A stretch of DNA of 64,000 nucleotides, from positions 67,054 through 131,053 of the forward strand of contig DLGQ01000039.1 of NCBI GenBank assembly GCA_002482775.1, written 5' to 3'. The translations under genes were made by a program, and so were the position numbers. Numbering within the stretch: position 1 is the first letter of the stretch; each line of letters opens with the position of its first letter. This document shows positions 8,726-17,641 of the stretch, piece after piece. This DNA comes from Flavobacteriales bacterium UBA7690. GTDB taxonomy: Bacteria; Bacteroidota; Bacteroidia; Flavobacteriales_F; PHOS-HE28. The notes under the pieces are model-generated. The model worked only from the letters and a program-made list of their open reading frames with translations, was not told where the DNA came from and made no database searches.

Positions 8726-10191
8726 CTTCGCTTATTACGTGCAGGGCGAACGCCGCGTTCTTGAACACGTGGATCCGAACGGTCCGGATCGCCTCCGGAG
8801 AACGCATCGAGATCGAAACGTTGCCCGGTGGCAAGAGCCTTCCGCCTCCTGTCCAGGATATGACTGGTGATGAACAATCCGGAAACGAACAACGGCAACA
8901 TCGGTATCTTGAAGCGCACCAATGCACCGAAATTCGGGGTGGTGACACCGATCATGAAAGCGTAGCCCACAGCGAAAACGAAACACAATTGCAACAACGG
9001 ATTCCGCAGTACCAAGGTGATGAAGAAAACCACCCGGCTACGGAAAAGGATATAGAGCACCAACAGGAACAAGAAGGTGTTCTCCAAGCCCGCAAGCACC
9101 ATCACGATGTTGTTGCATTCGGGCAGCTGTGGCCTGAACAGACCGCCGAAGGTGGCCTGCGGGAACTTCCCCAAGACACTGGACCATGTGGCTTCCATCT
9201 CCCCGATATCGAAGAAATTCGTCCCATACTGCTCGCTCCGCTTCAGGTCGGCCTGGCTTACCACGATGGTCTGGAGCGCTACATCCAAAGAGAACTTCCC
9301 CAACCGGTCGCCAAGGCCTTGTATCACGAAGATGGAACCGGTCGCCAAGACGGTCATCGCCACGGGTAGGAACAACATACGCACCAGTGCGTTGCGGAAG
9401 TGCCGCACACGATGGTACAACAGCCATAACAACGTGGCTGGAAAAACGGTCATGAAAACATAGGGCTTCATGGCGATCATGATCCACGCGGCCAACACCA
9501 CGTTCACCCAATTGCGCCACGCGTTCCTACCTACGAAGAAGATACTGTCCAAGCCATAGATGAACCAACACACGGCGGAGAACGCGAAGGTGTCCTTAAG
9601 CAGGCCCGAACCCCAGAACACGCAAGAGGGCAGGAACAGAACGGCGATGGCCAAACGACCAGGTATCTGCGGATAGTAACGCACGAGCATGCGGTACAGG
9701 TTCCAAACGCCACCGTACGTGATCGTGCTCACCACGACGGAGACCAGGATGATGCTCTTGAAGCTCACCAGCAGGAGCACGCCAACGAGTTTCACCAGGA
9801 AGTACGTACGTTCATCCGCATAGATGTAACCCAGCGGAAAACCCGTTCCCGAATCATACAGGTACCGATAGTTCTCCAAGGTGTTGGGGAGGAAGAACAT
9901 CTCGAAGAATTTCCCGGGATCGATCATTGCCAGGTTGGCCACCGGAACAGCCGAGTTATAGAAGCTGATCGTATCCCCGTTGTCGTAGTAGTAAACGAAG
10001 ATCCAGATCAGGCTAAGGGAACCGAAGAGGCGGGCGAAGTACCCCAGTAGATAATACTTGTACTCCGGGTTCTGCCCGATCATCAGCCGCTTCTTCCGCC
10101 CGTAGTAGAGCACGAACACGACGATGTAGACCACCAGGAGCATGAACTCCCATGCGTGGATGGTCACGAAGGCGGATCCGAACTCGAACAT
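8722..10191 (-). CDS. Polytopic membrane protein, possible polysaccharide polymerase
   Basis: A 489-residue integral membrane protein with about ten to twelve hydrophobic segments, large soluble loops (for example the region around YYDNGDTISFYNSAVPVANL) and a basic, proline-rich C-terminus. Repeat-unit polymerases of the Wzy/EpsG type have this build and vary greatly in sequence, and the gene is coupled to a glycosyltransferase in a glycan cluster. I do not recognise a diagnostic motif, so the polymerase role is a hypothesis. Confidence 0.6.
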   Translation of the reverse strand: MFEFGSAFVTIHAWEFMLLVVYIVVFVLYYGRKKRLMIGQNPEYKYYLLGYFARLFGSLSLIWIFVYYYDNGDTISFYNSAVPVANLAMIDPGKFFEMFFLPNTLENYRYLYDSGTGFPLGYIYADERTYFLVKLVGVLLLVSFKSIILVSVVVSTITYGGVWNLYRMLVRYYPQIPGRLAIAVLFLPSCVFWGSGLLKDTFAFSAVCWFIYGLDSIFFVGRNAWRNWVNVVLAAWIMIAMKPYVFMTVFPATLLWLLYHRVRHFRNALVRMLFLPVAMTVLATGSIFVIQGLGDRLGKFSLDVALQTIVVSQADLKRSEQYGTNFFDIGEMEATWSSVLGKFPQATFGGLFRPQLPECNNIVMVLAGLENTFLFLLVLYILFRSRVVFFITLVLRNPLLQLCFVFAVGYAFMIGVTTPNFGALVRFKIPMLPLFVSGLFITSHILDRRRKALATGQRFDLDAFSGGDPDRSDPRVQERGVRPARNKRR

Positions 10192-10329
10192 GCTTTATTG
10201 TAGCTGCCAAATGTAGACGGCACAAGCGCTGCACACCCGACCACCAATGGATCCATCCCCGGGCTCCGATCACAGGAAGATGGTTCCAGGGCCCACATCG
10301 CCCGACTAGCCCCGCATGTGCCCCGGCCG

Positions 10330-10337
10330 TATCTTGC
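10330..10337 (+). promoter_or_regulatory. Candidate -7 element TATCTTGC
   Basis: TATCTTGC ends 16 nt before the ATG at 10354; the same octamer precedes the gene at 28844. It resembles TAnnTTTG. No convincing -33 element is seen. Confidence 0.4.
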
Positions 10338-10353
10338 ACCGCGTCCACCACAC

Positions 10354-11226
10354 ATGTTGCGCGATTGCCCGATCTGCGATGCCCACGATGGGCGTTTCCT
10401 GAAGAATTACACCAAGCACCACCTGGCCCGATGCAGGAGGTGCGGTATGGTGTATGCTGGAAAACGTCCTACCCCAGCCGAACTTGCGGAATTCTACGCT
10501 ACCTACCCGCTTCACGCGCAACTCAATCCGATCACGCGCGCTCGATACCTGGAATTGCTGACCGACCTGGCTCCTGCACGCACGCACGGCCGCATACTGG
10601 ATGCGGGATGCGGGGTGGGTTTCTTCTTGGATACGGCCAGGGAGGCCGGCTGGGATACCCACGGATCAGAATACGACGAACGCGTGGTGAAGACCTGCCG
10701 TGACCGCGGTATCACCATGTGGCAAGGGGCGTTGACCACCGAGAGCTTCCCCGACGCCTATTTCGACGTGATCACCAGCTTCGAGGTGATGGAACACTTA
10801 CAGGACCCGCTTGCTGAGCTCCGGAACTTCCACCGCATGTTGCGCCCAGGGGGTGTTCTCTACATCACCACGCCCAATTTCTCGGCCTTGAGCCGGCGCC
10901 TCATCGGACAGAACTGGAGCGTGGTGAACTACCCTGAACACCTCAACTACTTCACACCGGCAACGCTGCGCAGAGCATTGGAAAGCGCCGGACTTTCCGT
11001 GACCGCATGCCGAACCACCGGCATCAGTGTGAGCAGGCTCAGCTACCGCGTGGATTCTTCTGACCAGCGGGAGGCGAACCACACGCCCATGAACACGGAC
11101 CAACGTCTACGTGCACGGATCGAAGGCAATGGCCTCTTGCGTGTGGGGAAAAGCAGCCTGAACGCGCTACTGGGCATGTTATCTGCCGGAGACACCATCA
11201 AGATGTTCGGCGCTCGGCCTCAGTGA
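10354..11226 (+). CDS. Class I methyltransferase with N-terminal zinc-ribbon-like cysteines
   Basis: A 290-residue protein. The first 30 residues carry two CxxC pairs (CPIC and CRRC), a probable zinc ribbon. A UbiE/COQ5-like methyltransferase core follows: RILDAGCGVGFFLD, TSFEVMEHL and LRPGGVLYITTPN. Similar zinc-ribbon methyltransferases occur in nucleotide-sugar and glycan clusters, where they C- or O-methylate sugars. The frame opens at 10318, but ATG 10354 (MLRDCPICD) is preferred because the conserved part starts there and a -7-like element lies just upstream. The 3' end overlaps the converging rlmH by 7 nt. Confidence 0.82.
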   Translation: MLRDCPICDAHDGRFLKNYTKHHLARCRRCGMVYAGKRPTPAELAEFYATYPLHAQLNPITRARYLELLTDLAPARTHGRILDAGCGVGFFLDTAREAGWDTHGSEYDERVVKTCRDRGITMWQGALTTESFPDAYFDVITSFEVMEHLQDPLAELRNFHRMLRPGGVLYITTPNFSALSRRLIGQNWSVVNYPEHLNYFTPATLRRALESAGLSVTACRTTGISVSRLSYRVDSSDQREANHTPMNTDQRLRARIEGNGLLRVGKSSLNALLGMLSAGDTIKMFGARPQ

Positions 11227-11681
11227 TGGTAGGGTGAACCCTGTAGGATCGCCGACGCCCGATACAATTGTTCCGCGAAGAGCACACGTACCAACTGGTG
11301 CGGGAAGGTCATCGCCGATAAGGACAACACCAGATCCGCCCGTTGGCGCACCTCATCGGTCATTCCATAGGCGCCGCCGATCACGAAAGCGATACGCCGT
11401 GCACCTTGATCGCGCCAGCTCCCGATGCGCCCCGCGAATTGTGGGCTGGTCATTTGAATGCCCCGCTCGTCCAGCACCACTACCCGCTCACCAGGTCTCA
11501 GCGCAGCTAGAATGCGCTCACATTCCACCCGCTGTTGGTAGGCCGGTTCACCTTTCCCCGCTTCTGGCAGCACCACCTGTTCCACCGGGAAGGTTCGTGC
11601 CAAGCGGCCCAAATAATGCTCCACACCGTCGGTGACCAAGCCCCGTTCGCTACGTCCAACTAGTAACAACCTCACGTTCAT
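11220..11681 (-). CDS. rlmH: 23S rRNA (pseudouridine1915-N3)-methyltransferase RlmH
   Basis: A 153-residue SPOUT methyltransferase. It matches RlmH throughout: LDERGIQMTSPQFA, FVIGGAYGM and the C-terminal LSLSAMTFPHQLVRVLFAEQ with YRA and a terminal PYHH. RlmH methylates pseudouridine 1915 in helix 69 of 23S rRNA on assembled ribosomes. The frame is open for a further 75 nt upstream, but the ATG at 11681 gives the usual family length (about 155 residues) and begins at the conserved MNVRLLLVGRS. It is a stand-alone housekeeping gene between the glycan block and the nadC operon. Confidence 0.96.
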   Translation of the reverse strand: MNVRLLLVGRSERGLVTDGVEHYLGRLARTFPVEQVVLPEAGKGEPAYQQRVECERILAALRPGERVVVLDERGIQMTSPQFAGRIGSWRDQGARRIAFVIGGAYGMTDEVRQRADLVLSLSAMTFPHQLVRVLFAEQLYRASAILQGSPYHH

Positions 11682-11756
11682 GCGCGTATCCCTGTTCGTA
11701 AGTCCATGGGCCTCAAGGTCTACACTTGGCCCGGTATTTGCCAAATTACGCTCCAA

Positions 11757-12167
11757 ATGAAGCCCTTTATGAACAGGTTCGTCCTGCTTCTTTCAACCTT
11801 ATTGCTCGCCTTCGGTCTACAAGCCCAGGACGATGTGAAGGAAAAAGTCGTGCAGGCCATGCGCACAGGCAACTCCAAGGACCTGGCCGTGCATTTCATA
11901 CCCAATATCGACCTGACGATCAAGGAGACCGCTGACGTGTACAGCAAAGCACAAGCCGAGCAGATCGTCCGCAAGTTCTTCAACGATAACCCGCCCGTGG
12001 ACCTGGTGATCGAGCACAGCGGTGTAAGCAAGCTCGGCGACAAGTACTTCATCGGGATCCTGCGCACCACCACGGGGTATTTCCGCGTGACCTTCTTCTT
12101 GAAGAAAACGGATGCCGCTTTCCAAGTGAAGCAGTTGCGCATCGAGAACAGCAAGAACGACTTCTGA
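11757..12167 (+). CDS. DUF4783-like exported protein
   Basis: A 136-residue protein with a signal peptide (NRFVLLLSTLLLAFGLQAQ, cleavage after AQA or AQ). The mature part is a small NTF2-like fold: VVQAMRTGNSKDLAVHF, IRKFFNDNPPVDLVIEH and FLKKTDAAFQVKQLRIE. This matches the Bacteroidota DUF4783 family, found next to nadC in relatives as far as I recall. The start may be ATG 11757 or 11769; both keep the signal peptide. It is followed 2 nt later by nadC, so the two are co-transcribed. Function unknown; periplasmic or surface location inferred. Confidence 0.8.
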   Translation: MKPFMNRFVLLLSTLLLAFGLQAQDDVKEKVVQAMRTGNSKDLAVHFIPNIDLTIKETADVYSKAQAEQIVRKFFNDNPPVDLVIEHSGVSKLGDKYFIGILRTTTGYFRVTFFLKKTDAAFQVKQLRIENSKNDF

Positions 12168-12169
12168 CC

Positions 12170-13012
12170 GTGCTTCCACCCGGCACCGAAGCACTGATCG
12201 AGCTGGCCTTTCGCGAGGATATCGGCGATGGCGACCATACTTCACTGAGCACCATACCTGCGGATGCCAAAGGTGCCGCCCGGTTGTTGGTGAAAGAAGA
12301 TGGGATCCTGGCCGGTGTGGAATTGGCCCAAGCCGTAGCCGCCCATTTCGACAAGGCGCTCTCCTTCCGGATCTATCTGGAGGATGGTGCATCGGTGAAG
12401 AAGGGTGACATCGCCTTCAACCTGATGGGGCCGATCCGTAGCATCCTCATGGTGGAGCGCGTGTTGCTCAACTTCATGCAACGCATGAGCGGGATCGCCA
12501 CGCAAACACGCCGGTATGTGGATGCCGTGGAAGGGACCGGATGCCGCGTTCTTGACACGCGCAAGACCACACCTGGCCTGCGTGGACTGGAGAAGTGGGC
12601 CGTACGCCTCGGTGGCGGCCGGAACCACCGGCAAGGGTTGTACGACATGATCATGATCAAGGACAACCACCACGATTTCGCCGGTGGTATCGCCAACGCC
12701 ATTGTTGCTGCTCGGGATTACCTGTTGAAGAACGGGAAGCAGCTCGCCATCGAGGTGGAAACACGCAACATCGACGAGGTACAGCAAGTGTTGAAGGTGG
12801 GCGGTGTACAGCGCATCATGCTGGACAATTTCACACCCGAACGCATGCGCGAAGCGGTATCGCTGATCGATGGCCGGTTCGAGACGGAAGCCTCGGGCGG
12901 CATCACCTTGGCCACCATCCGTAGCTTCGCAGAAACAGGAGTGGACTACGTCTCCGTTGGTGCCCTCACCCATTCGGTACCCAGCTTGGACTTGAGCCTG
13001 AAAGCCCTGTGA
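12170..13012 (+). CDS. nadC: Nicotinate-nucleotide pyrophosphorylase (carboxylating)
   Basis: A 280-residue quinolinate phosphoribosyltransferase. It converts quinolinate and PRPP to nicotinate mononucleotide and CO2 in NAD synthesis. The characteristic features are all present: FREDIGDGDHT near the N-terminus, MSGIATQT, LDTRKTTPGLR, GGGRNHRQGLYD, MIKDNH, EVETRN and SGGI near the C-terminus. The start is GTG 12170, 2 nt after the preceding stop; no closer ATG fits. The length matches the family. The yihY-like gene follows after 4 nt, so all three genes are likely one operon. Confidence 0.97.
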   Translation: MLPPGTEALIELAFREDIGDGDHTSLSTIPADAKGAARLLVKEDGILAGVELAQAVAAHFDKALSFRIYLEDGASVKKGDIAFNLMGPIRSILMVERVLLNFMQRMSGIATQTRRYVDAVEGTGCRVLDTRKTTPGLRGLEKWAVRLGGGRNHRQGLYDMIMIKDNHHDFAGGIANAIVAARDYLLKNGKQLAIEVETRNIDEVQQVLKVGGVQRIMLDNFTPERMREAVSLIDGRFETEASGGITLATIRSFAETGVDYVSVGALTHSVPSLDLSLKAL

Positions 13013-13016
13013 CCGT

Positions 13017-13976
13017 ATGGTGAAACGGCTGAAACGCAAGCTGCTCTACTCGCGCTCCAACAGGCGCGTGATCAAATGGGCACGGCGGATCATCCTACCC
13101 GGCTTCGAAGGTTTCAGCTTGTACGAGATCAGCCGGTTCTTCTTCCGGGCACTGTTCACCGGCAACTTGGTGATGCGCGCCTCGGCCATCTCCTTCAAAC
13201 TCTTCCTGGCCTTCTTCCCGGCGGTGATCGTGCTGTTGACTATGATCCCGTACATCCCCATCAACGATTTCCAGACCAAGCTGCTCACCACCTTCCACGA
13301 CATGCTGCCGGGCGAGGTCTACACATTCATCGAATCCACCCTGCACGACCTGCTGATCAAGAAACACGGGACCCTGCTTTCGGTGAGCTTCCTGGTCGGT
13401 GTGTACATGGCCAGTAACAGCATCGATGCCATTCTCGCCGGCTTCAGCGACAGCACCAACCACACCACTTGGCATACGCCCTTGAAGCAACGTTTGCTCA
13501 GCATCGGCCTGCTCTTCGCGCTCACCATCCTCACCATGATCGCCATACCCCTGCTCACCTTCAGTGGCACGGTGATCTACCAGCTGGATCAACTCGGCTT
13601 CTTCACGAGCTATTTCCAAGTGGCCGCCCTGTTCGCCGCGAAGTGGGTGGTCTCCATTCTCGTGGTGGTCATGTTCGTATCACTGCTCTACAACGCAGGC
13701 GACCCTACCGCTCGCCGGTTCCGCCTCTTCACACCGGGTGCCATCCTAGCGATGTTGCTGATCCTGCTGGTGTCCCAAGTACTCGCGTTCTTCTTCTCGT
13801 CCATCACGGACTACAACGCGCTCTACGGTTCCATCGGGGCCATCCTTGCAGTGCAATTCTGGCTCTATTTCAACATGATCGTGCTGCTGGTGGGCTACGA
13901 ACTGAATACCAGCATCGTAAAAGCCCGGATCATGCGCAGCGAGCACCTGCAAGCACCCATCGTTCCTGCCGTTTGA
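13017..13976 (+). CDS. YihY/virulence factor BrkB family membrane protein
   Basis: A 319-residue inner-membrane protein with six hydrophobic segments and the family pattern: AISFKLFLAFFPAVIVLLT, then GTLLSVSFLVGVYMASN, and YGSIGAILAVQFWLYFNMIVLLVGYELN. This matches the YihY/BrkB (formerly ribonuclease BN) family. The name RNase BN is historical and should not be used. The gene begins 4 nt after nadC. The molecular role is not established. Confidence 0.9.
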   Translation: MVKRLKRKLLYSRSNRRVIKWARRIILPGFEGFSLYEISRFFFRALFTGNLVMRASAISFKLFLAFFPAVIVLLTMIPYIPINDFQTKLLTTFHDMLPGEVYTFIESTLHDLLIKKHGTLLSVSFLVGVYMASNSIDAILAGFSDSTNHTTWHTPLKQRLLSIGLLFALTILTMIAIPLLTFSGTVIYQLDQLGFFTSYFQVAALFAAKWVVSILVVVMFVSLLYNAGDPTARRFRLFTPGAILAMLLILLVSQVLAFFFSSITDYNALYGSIGAILAVQFWLYFNMIVLLVGYELNTSIVKARIMRSEHLQAPIVPAV

Positions 13977-13981
13977 TGGAA

Positions 13982-13989
13982 TAACTTGG
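13982..13989 (+). promoter_or_regulatory. Candidate -7 element TAACTTGG
   Basis: TAACTTGG lies between the yihY-like stop and ATG 14000, 10 nt before the latter. It is close to TAnnTTTG and would give the M1 peptidase gene its own promoter. Confidence 0.35.
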
Positions 13990-13999
13990 AGCCGCCATC

Positions 14000-16900
14000 A
14001 TGCGGATACTCCTTTTACTCCCGGTCTTTCTATTGGCTCTGGCCACTAGCGCCCAGCCTTTCGACGATAAGCACCCGCCGAACACCTACCGCAATGCGGA
14101 CAATCCGCATTACTGGAAGAACAGGCCGCCCAAGCCCGGGTACTGGCAGCAGGATGTACACTACGTGATCAAGGCGCGGCTGGATGATGCCACGGACCAA
14201 CTGACCGGCGAGGAAGCCCTGACGTACGTGAACAATTCGCCGGATACGCTCCAGTACGTGTTCTTCCACCTATACCAAGAGGCGTTCGTGCAGGGATCAT
14301 ACCTCGAACGGTTGGAGGGCGGGTTGCGCCGCACCAAGAAGGGCGAAGTATCCTACGCCGGCACACGGATCAATTCCCTGACGATCGATGGTGCCGAATT
14401 GAAGAAGGAACAGGACAATACCGTACTGAAAGTGTGGCTACCCGAGCCGTTGCCACCGGGCACACGCACCACCTTCCGCATCGGCTTCACCACGCACTGG
14501 ACCAGCGATGTGTACCGGCGCATGAAGCTCTTCAACAGCTGGGGCACCAAGCACTACGATGGTGTACACTGGTATCCACGCATCGCGGTGTACGACGCGC
14601 GCTTCGGGTGGGACACGCAACAACACCTCGGCAGTGAATTCTATGGTGACTTCGGCGCATTCGACGTGGACCTGGACTTCCCGCACCACTATGTATTGGA
14701 CGCCACCGGCTGGTTGCAGAACGAGAAGGACGTGCTGCCTGCCGATCTCAAAGCGAAGCTTGACATCCGCAACTTCAAGGACAAACCGTGGAACGAAGCA
14801 CCTTCGGTGATCACCGCTCCGGAGCCCGGAAAACGCAAGGTGTGGAAGTTCCATGCCGAGAACGTCCACGACTTCGCCTTCACCGCCGACCCGAACTACC
14901 GCATCGGCGAAGCGGAATGGAACGGCATGAAATGCGTGGCGTTGGTGCAAGAACCGCACGCGAGCGGTTGGCAGAACGCCGCCGAATACACCGCGAAGAT
15001 CATCGCCTGTTACAGCCGCGACTTCGGGATGTACGCCTACCCGAAGATGATCGTGGCCGATGCACGTGATGGCATGGAATACCCCATGCTGACCCTGGAT
15101 GGCGGCCGCGACCCGAGTTACCGTGGTCTTCTCGCACACGAGGTGGGGCACAACTGGTTCTTCGGCATGGTAGGGAACAACGAGACATACCGCGCGTTCC
15201 TGGACGAAGGCTTCACCCAGTTCCTGACCTCGTGGGCCTTGGAACACATCGATGGGGATACGTTGGTGAAGGATGCGCCCTCCACGGCTTATGAGCAGCG
15301 CTTCACCCTGCCCCAACGCCCGCGCGAAGAAGAAGTCTACTTCAGCTACCAGCGCGATGCCGTCCGTGATCTACTGCCCCCGATCAACACGCATAGCGAC
15401 GAGTTCTCGCGCTACGAGAAAGGCGGACGTGGGTATGGGCATGTCTACTTCAAGACGGCTACCATGCTGTACAACCTGCAGTACGTGCTGGGAGACACCC
15501 TCTTCCTGGCGGCCATGCAGCACTACTTCGATCAATGGCACATGTGCCACCCGTATCCAGAAGACTTCCGCGAGAGCATCATCGCCTTCACGAACGTGGA
15601 CCTCAACTGGTTCTTCGATCAATGGATCGAAACCGATAAGCGCATCGACTACGCGGTGACGAAGGTGACCGGCCAGCATCGCGATAGTGCGCAGACCATC
15701 CACCTACGCCGCAAAGCCGACCTGCAAATGCCCATCGATCTGCGGGTGGTGGCGCGCGATGGCAGCCTGCACGATTTCCACATCCCGAACACGTGGTTCG
15801 AGAAGAACACGAACGCCACCGTGCTACCGCGCTGGATCGGATACGATGAACTGCAGCGCGACTACATCGCCAAGGTCAACATCCCGTCCGGCATAGACCA
15901 GGTGATCATAGACCCGACGGATCGTCTGGCGGACGCGTACAAGTTGAACGACCAACTGCGGCCACCGGTGGACATCCAGTTCGACCACCACATCCGGAAC
16001 CGACCTGACCGCCGCACGTATCAAGGGTTCGTTCGGCCGGATCTTTGGTGGAACGGTTTCGACGGAGCCAAGGTGGGTGTACACTTCAACGGAGCGTACA
16101 TGAAGTACAAGCACCAGGTCCACTTCACCGGATGGCTCAACACCGGTATGGGGCAATCCCTTCCACCGGGGAATCCATCGGCACAGGTGGATTCGATCCC
16201 CGGCAACACGGACACTTCATATGACCCGTTCTCCTTCAACTTCCGCTATGAGAACGGCACGGAGAAGATCCTGAAAGGTTCTTCGCTCTTCGTGCATGCG
16301 CGCATGTTGGACGGCCTGGAGCGCTATGGTGGAGGCTTCGCGTGGAAACTTCCCAATGGAAGAACGGAACTGAAAGCCGAGCTGATCTACATGCTGCGTC
16401 GCGACAGTACGGACCTGACCTACCTGCTCTATCCGGACCAGTGGGAGTTGAACCGCTTGAACGGGGTGATGGACCTGAGCTTGCGCCACCGCTACTCCTA
16501 CACCCGTGGTACGGGCGACATCAATTTGGAACTGCGCAACAGTGCCGTGGGTTCCGCATCAACCTACGCGCAAGTGAGGCTCACGGCCGTGAACAGCAAC
16601 AGGCTCGGCAAACTGGATGTGCGCACACGCGCCTTCGGACAGTTCGGTACCGGCAACACGCCGCGTGAAAGTGCGCTCTTCCTTGCCGGGGCTTCACCCG
16701 AAGAGATGATGGAGAACAAGTATGTGCGCAGCATCGGTTTCGTGCCGTACGACCTGTTGGGTCTCGGTGCTGATGTGAACAGCTTCCAGCATGGCGGTGG
16801 GCTCGGACTGCGTGGATATGCCGGTTACTTGGCACCTGAACGTGACGCTGACGGCAACTTCATCTTCACCTACCGGGGCAACACCGGCATAAGTGCATCG

Positions 16901-17224
16901 GGCGAGATCGACCTGGATGGGCTGGTACGGCTTCGGCCGGGGAAACTGGCGCAGTACCTGCACATGGATGTCTACCTATTCGGCGACATCGGTGTGATGG
17001 GATACCGTGTGGCGAAAGCCGATGGACAGGAACTCCGGTTGGCTGAGCCACGTGCGGATGCTGGAGTGGGCGCTGCGCTCACGATCAAAAAGTGGGGGCC
17101 GCTGGTGGACATCAACCCGCTCACGATCCGGTTCGACATGCCGTTGGTGCTCTCCGCACTGCCCGCAACAGAGACCGACAACTTCGCGTTCCGCTATGTA
17201 CTGGCCGTTGGCCGAAGCTTCTGA
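14000..17224 (+). CDS. M1 family metallopeptidase with C-terminal beta-barrel-like domain
   Basis: A 1074-residue exported protein with a signal peptide (MRILLLLPVFLLALATSAQ). Residues 20 to about 640 are an M1 aminopeptidase-like domain. The zinc site is HEVGH at 380-384, with the third ligand E403 in FLDEGFTQF, the correct HExxH-x18-E spacing. LDGGRDPSY sits where the exopeptidase GxMEN motif normally lies, so substrate choice may differ from classical aminopeptidases. From about residue 690 to the end the sequence alternates hydrophobic and polar residues, is rich in aromatics and Gly, and ends in Phe (VLAVGRSF), as in outer-membrane beta-barrels. I infer an outer-membrane-anchored peptidase. 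The DUF2147 gene follows after 3 nt. Confidence 0.83.
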   Translation: MRILLLLPVFLLALATSAQPFDDKHPPNTYRNADNPHYWKNRPPKPGYWQQDVHYVIKARLDDATDQLTGEEALTYVNNSPDTLQYVFFHLYQEAFVQGSYLERLEGGLRRTKKGEVSYAGTRINSLTIDGAELKKEQDNTVLKVWLPEPLPPGTRTTFRIGFTTHWTSDVYRRMKLFNSWGTKHYDGVHWYPRIAVYDARFGWDTQQHLGSEFYGDFGAFDVDLDFPHHYVLDATGWLQNEKDVLPADLKAKLDIRNFKDKPWNEAPSVITAPEPGKRKVWKFHAENVHDFAFTADPNYRIGEAEWNGMKCVALVQEPHASGWQNAAEYTAKIIACYSRDFGMYAYPKMIVADARDGMEYPMLTLDGGRDPSYRGLLAHEVGHNWFFGMVGNNETYRAFLDEGFTQFLTSWALEHIDGDTLVKDAPSTAYEQRFTLPQRPREEEVYFSYQRDAVRDLLPPINTHSDEFSRYEKGGRGYGHVYFKTATMLYNLQYVLGDTLFLAAMQHYFDQWHMCHPYPEDFRESIIAFTNVDLNWFFDQWIETDKRIDYAVTKVTGQHRDSAQTIHLRRKADLQMPIDLRVVARDGSLHDFHIPNTWFEKNTNATVLPRWIGYDELQRDYIAKVNIPSGIDQVIIDPTDRLADAYKLNDQLRPPVDIQFDHHIRNRPDRRTYQGFVRPDLWWNGFDGAKVGVHFNGAYMKYKHQVHFTGWLNTGMGQSLPPGNPSAQVDSIPGNTDTSYDPFSFNFRYENGTEKILKGSSLFVHARMLDGLERYGGGFAWKLPNGRTELKAELIYMLRRDSTDLTYLLYPDQWELNRLNGVMDLSLRHRYSYTRGTGDINLELRNSAVGSASTYAQVRLTAVNSNRLGKLDVRTRAFGQFGTGNTPRESALFLAGASPEEMMENKYVRSIGFVPYDLLGLGADVNSFQHGGGLGLRGYAGYLAPERDADGNFIFTYRGNTGISASGEIDLDGLVRLRPGKLAQYLHMDVYLFGDIGVMGYRVAKADGQELRLAEPRADAGVGAALTIKKWGPLVDINPLTIRFDMPLVLSALPATETDNFAFRYVLAVGRSF

Positions 17225-17227
17225 ACC

Positions 17228-17641
17228 ATGCGCTACATCGCATTCGCAGCACTCCTTGCCACACTCCCGATCAGTGCACAGGACATCGCCGGTCGTTGGG
17301 TGACCATCGACGATAACACCGGCAAGCAACGTTCCGTGGTGGAGGTAACCGTGAAGGACGGGATCGCGACCGGGCGCATCGTGGAGATCTTCGACAAGAC
17401 CAAAGCGGACAAGACATGTGAGGCTTGCACGGATGATCGCAAGGGGAAGAAGGTGCTCGGCATGGACATCATCCGTGGCATGGTGCAGGATGATGATGAA
17501 TGGGAAAATGGCACCATCATGGATTCCGACAACGGCAAGGTCTACGATTGCAAGTTGTGGGTGGAGAACGGAAAGCTCCAGGTGCGGGGTTACATCGCGT
17601 TCTTCTTCAGGACACAGACGTGGATCCGAGGGACGAAGTGA
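17228..17641 (+). CDS. DUF2147 domain-containing exported protein
   Basis: A 137-residue protein with a signal peptide (MRYIAFAALLATLPISAQ) and a full DUF2147 domain: AGRWVTIDDNTGKQRSVVEV near the start of the mature part, then GRIVEIF, CEACTDDRKGKKVLGMDIIRG and a Trp-containing C-terminus (RTQTWIR). The fold is a small beta-barrel of unknown function, exported to the periplasm or surface. It is 3 nt downstream of the M1 peptidase gene. Its stop abuts the stop of the converging T9SS protein. Confidence 0.9.
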   Translation: MRYIAFAALLATLPISAQDIAGRWVTIDDNTGKQRSVVEVTVKDGIATGRIVEIFDKTKADKTCEACTDDRKGKKVLGMDIIRGMVQDDDEWENGTIMDSDNGKVYDCKLWVENGKLQVRGYIAFFFRTQTWIRGTK

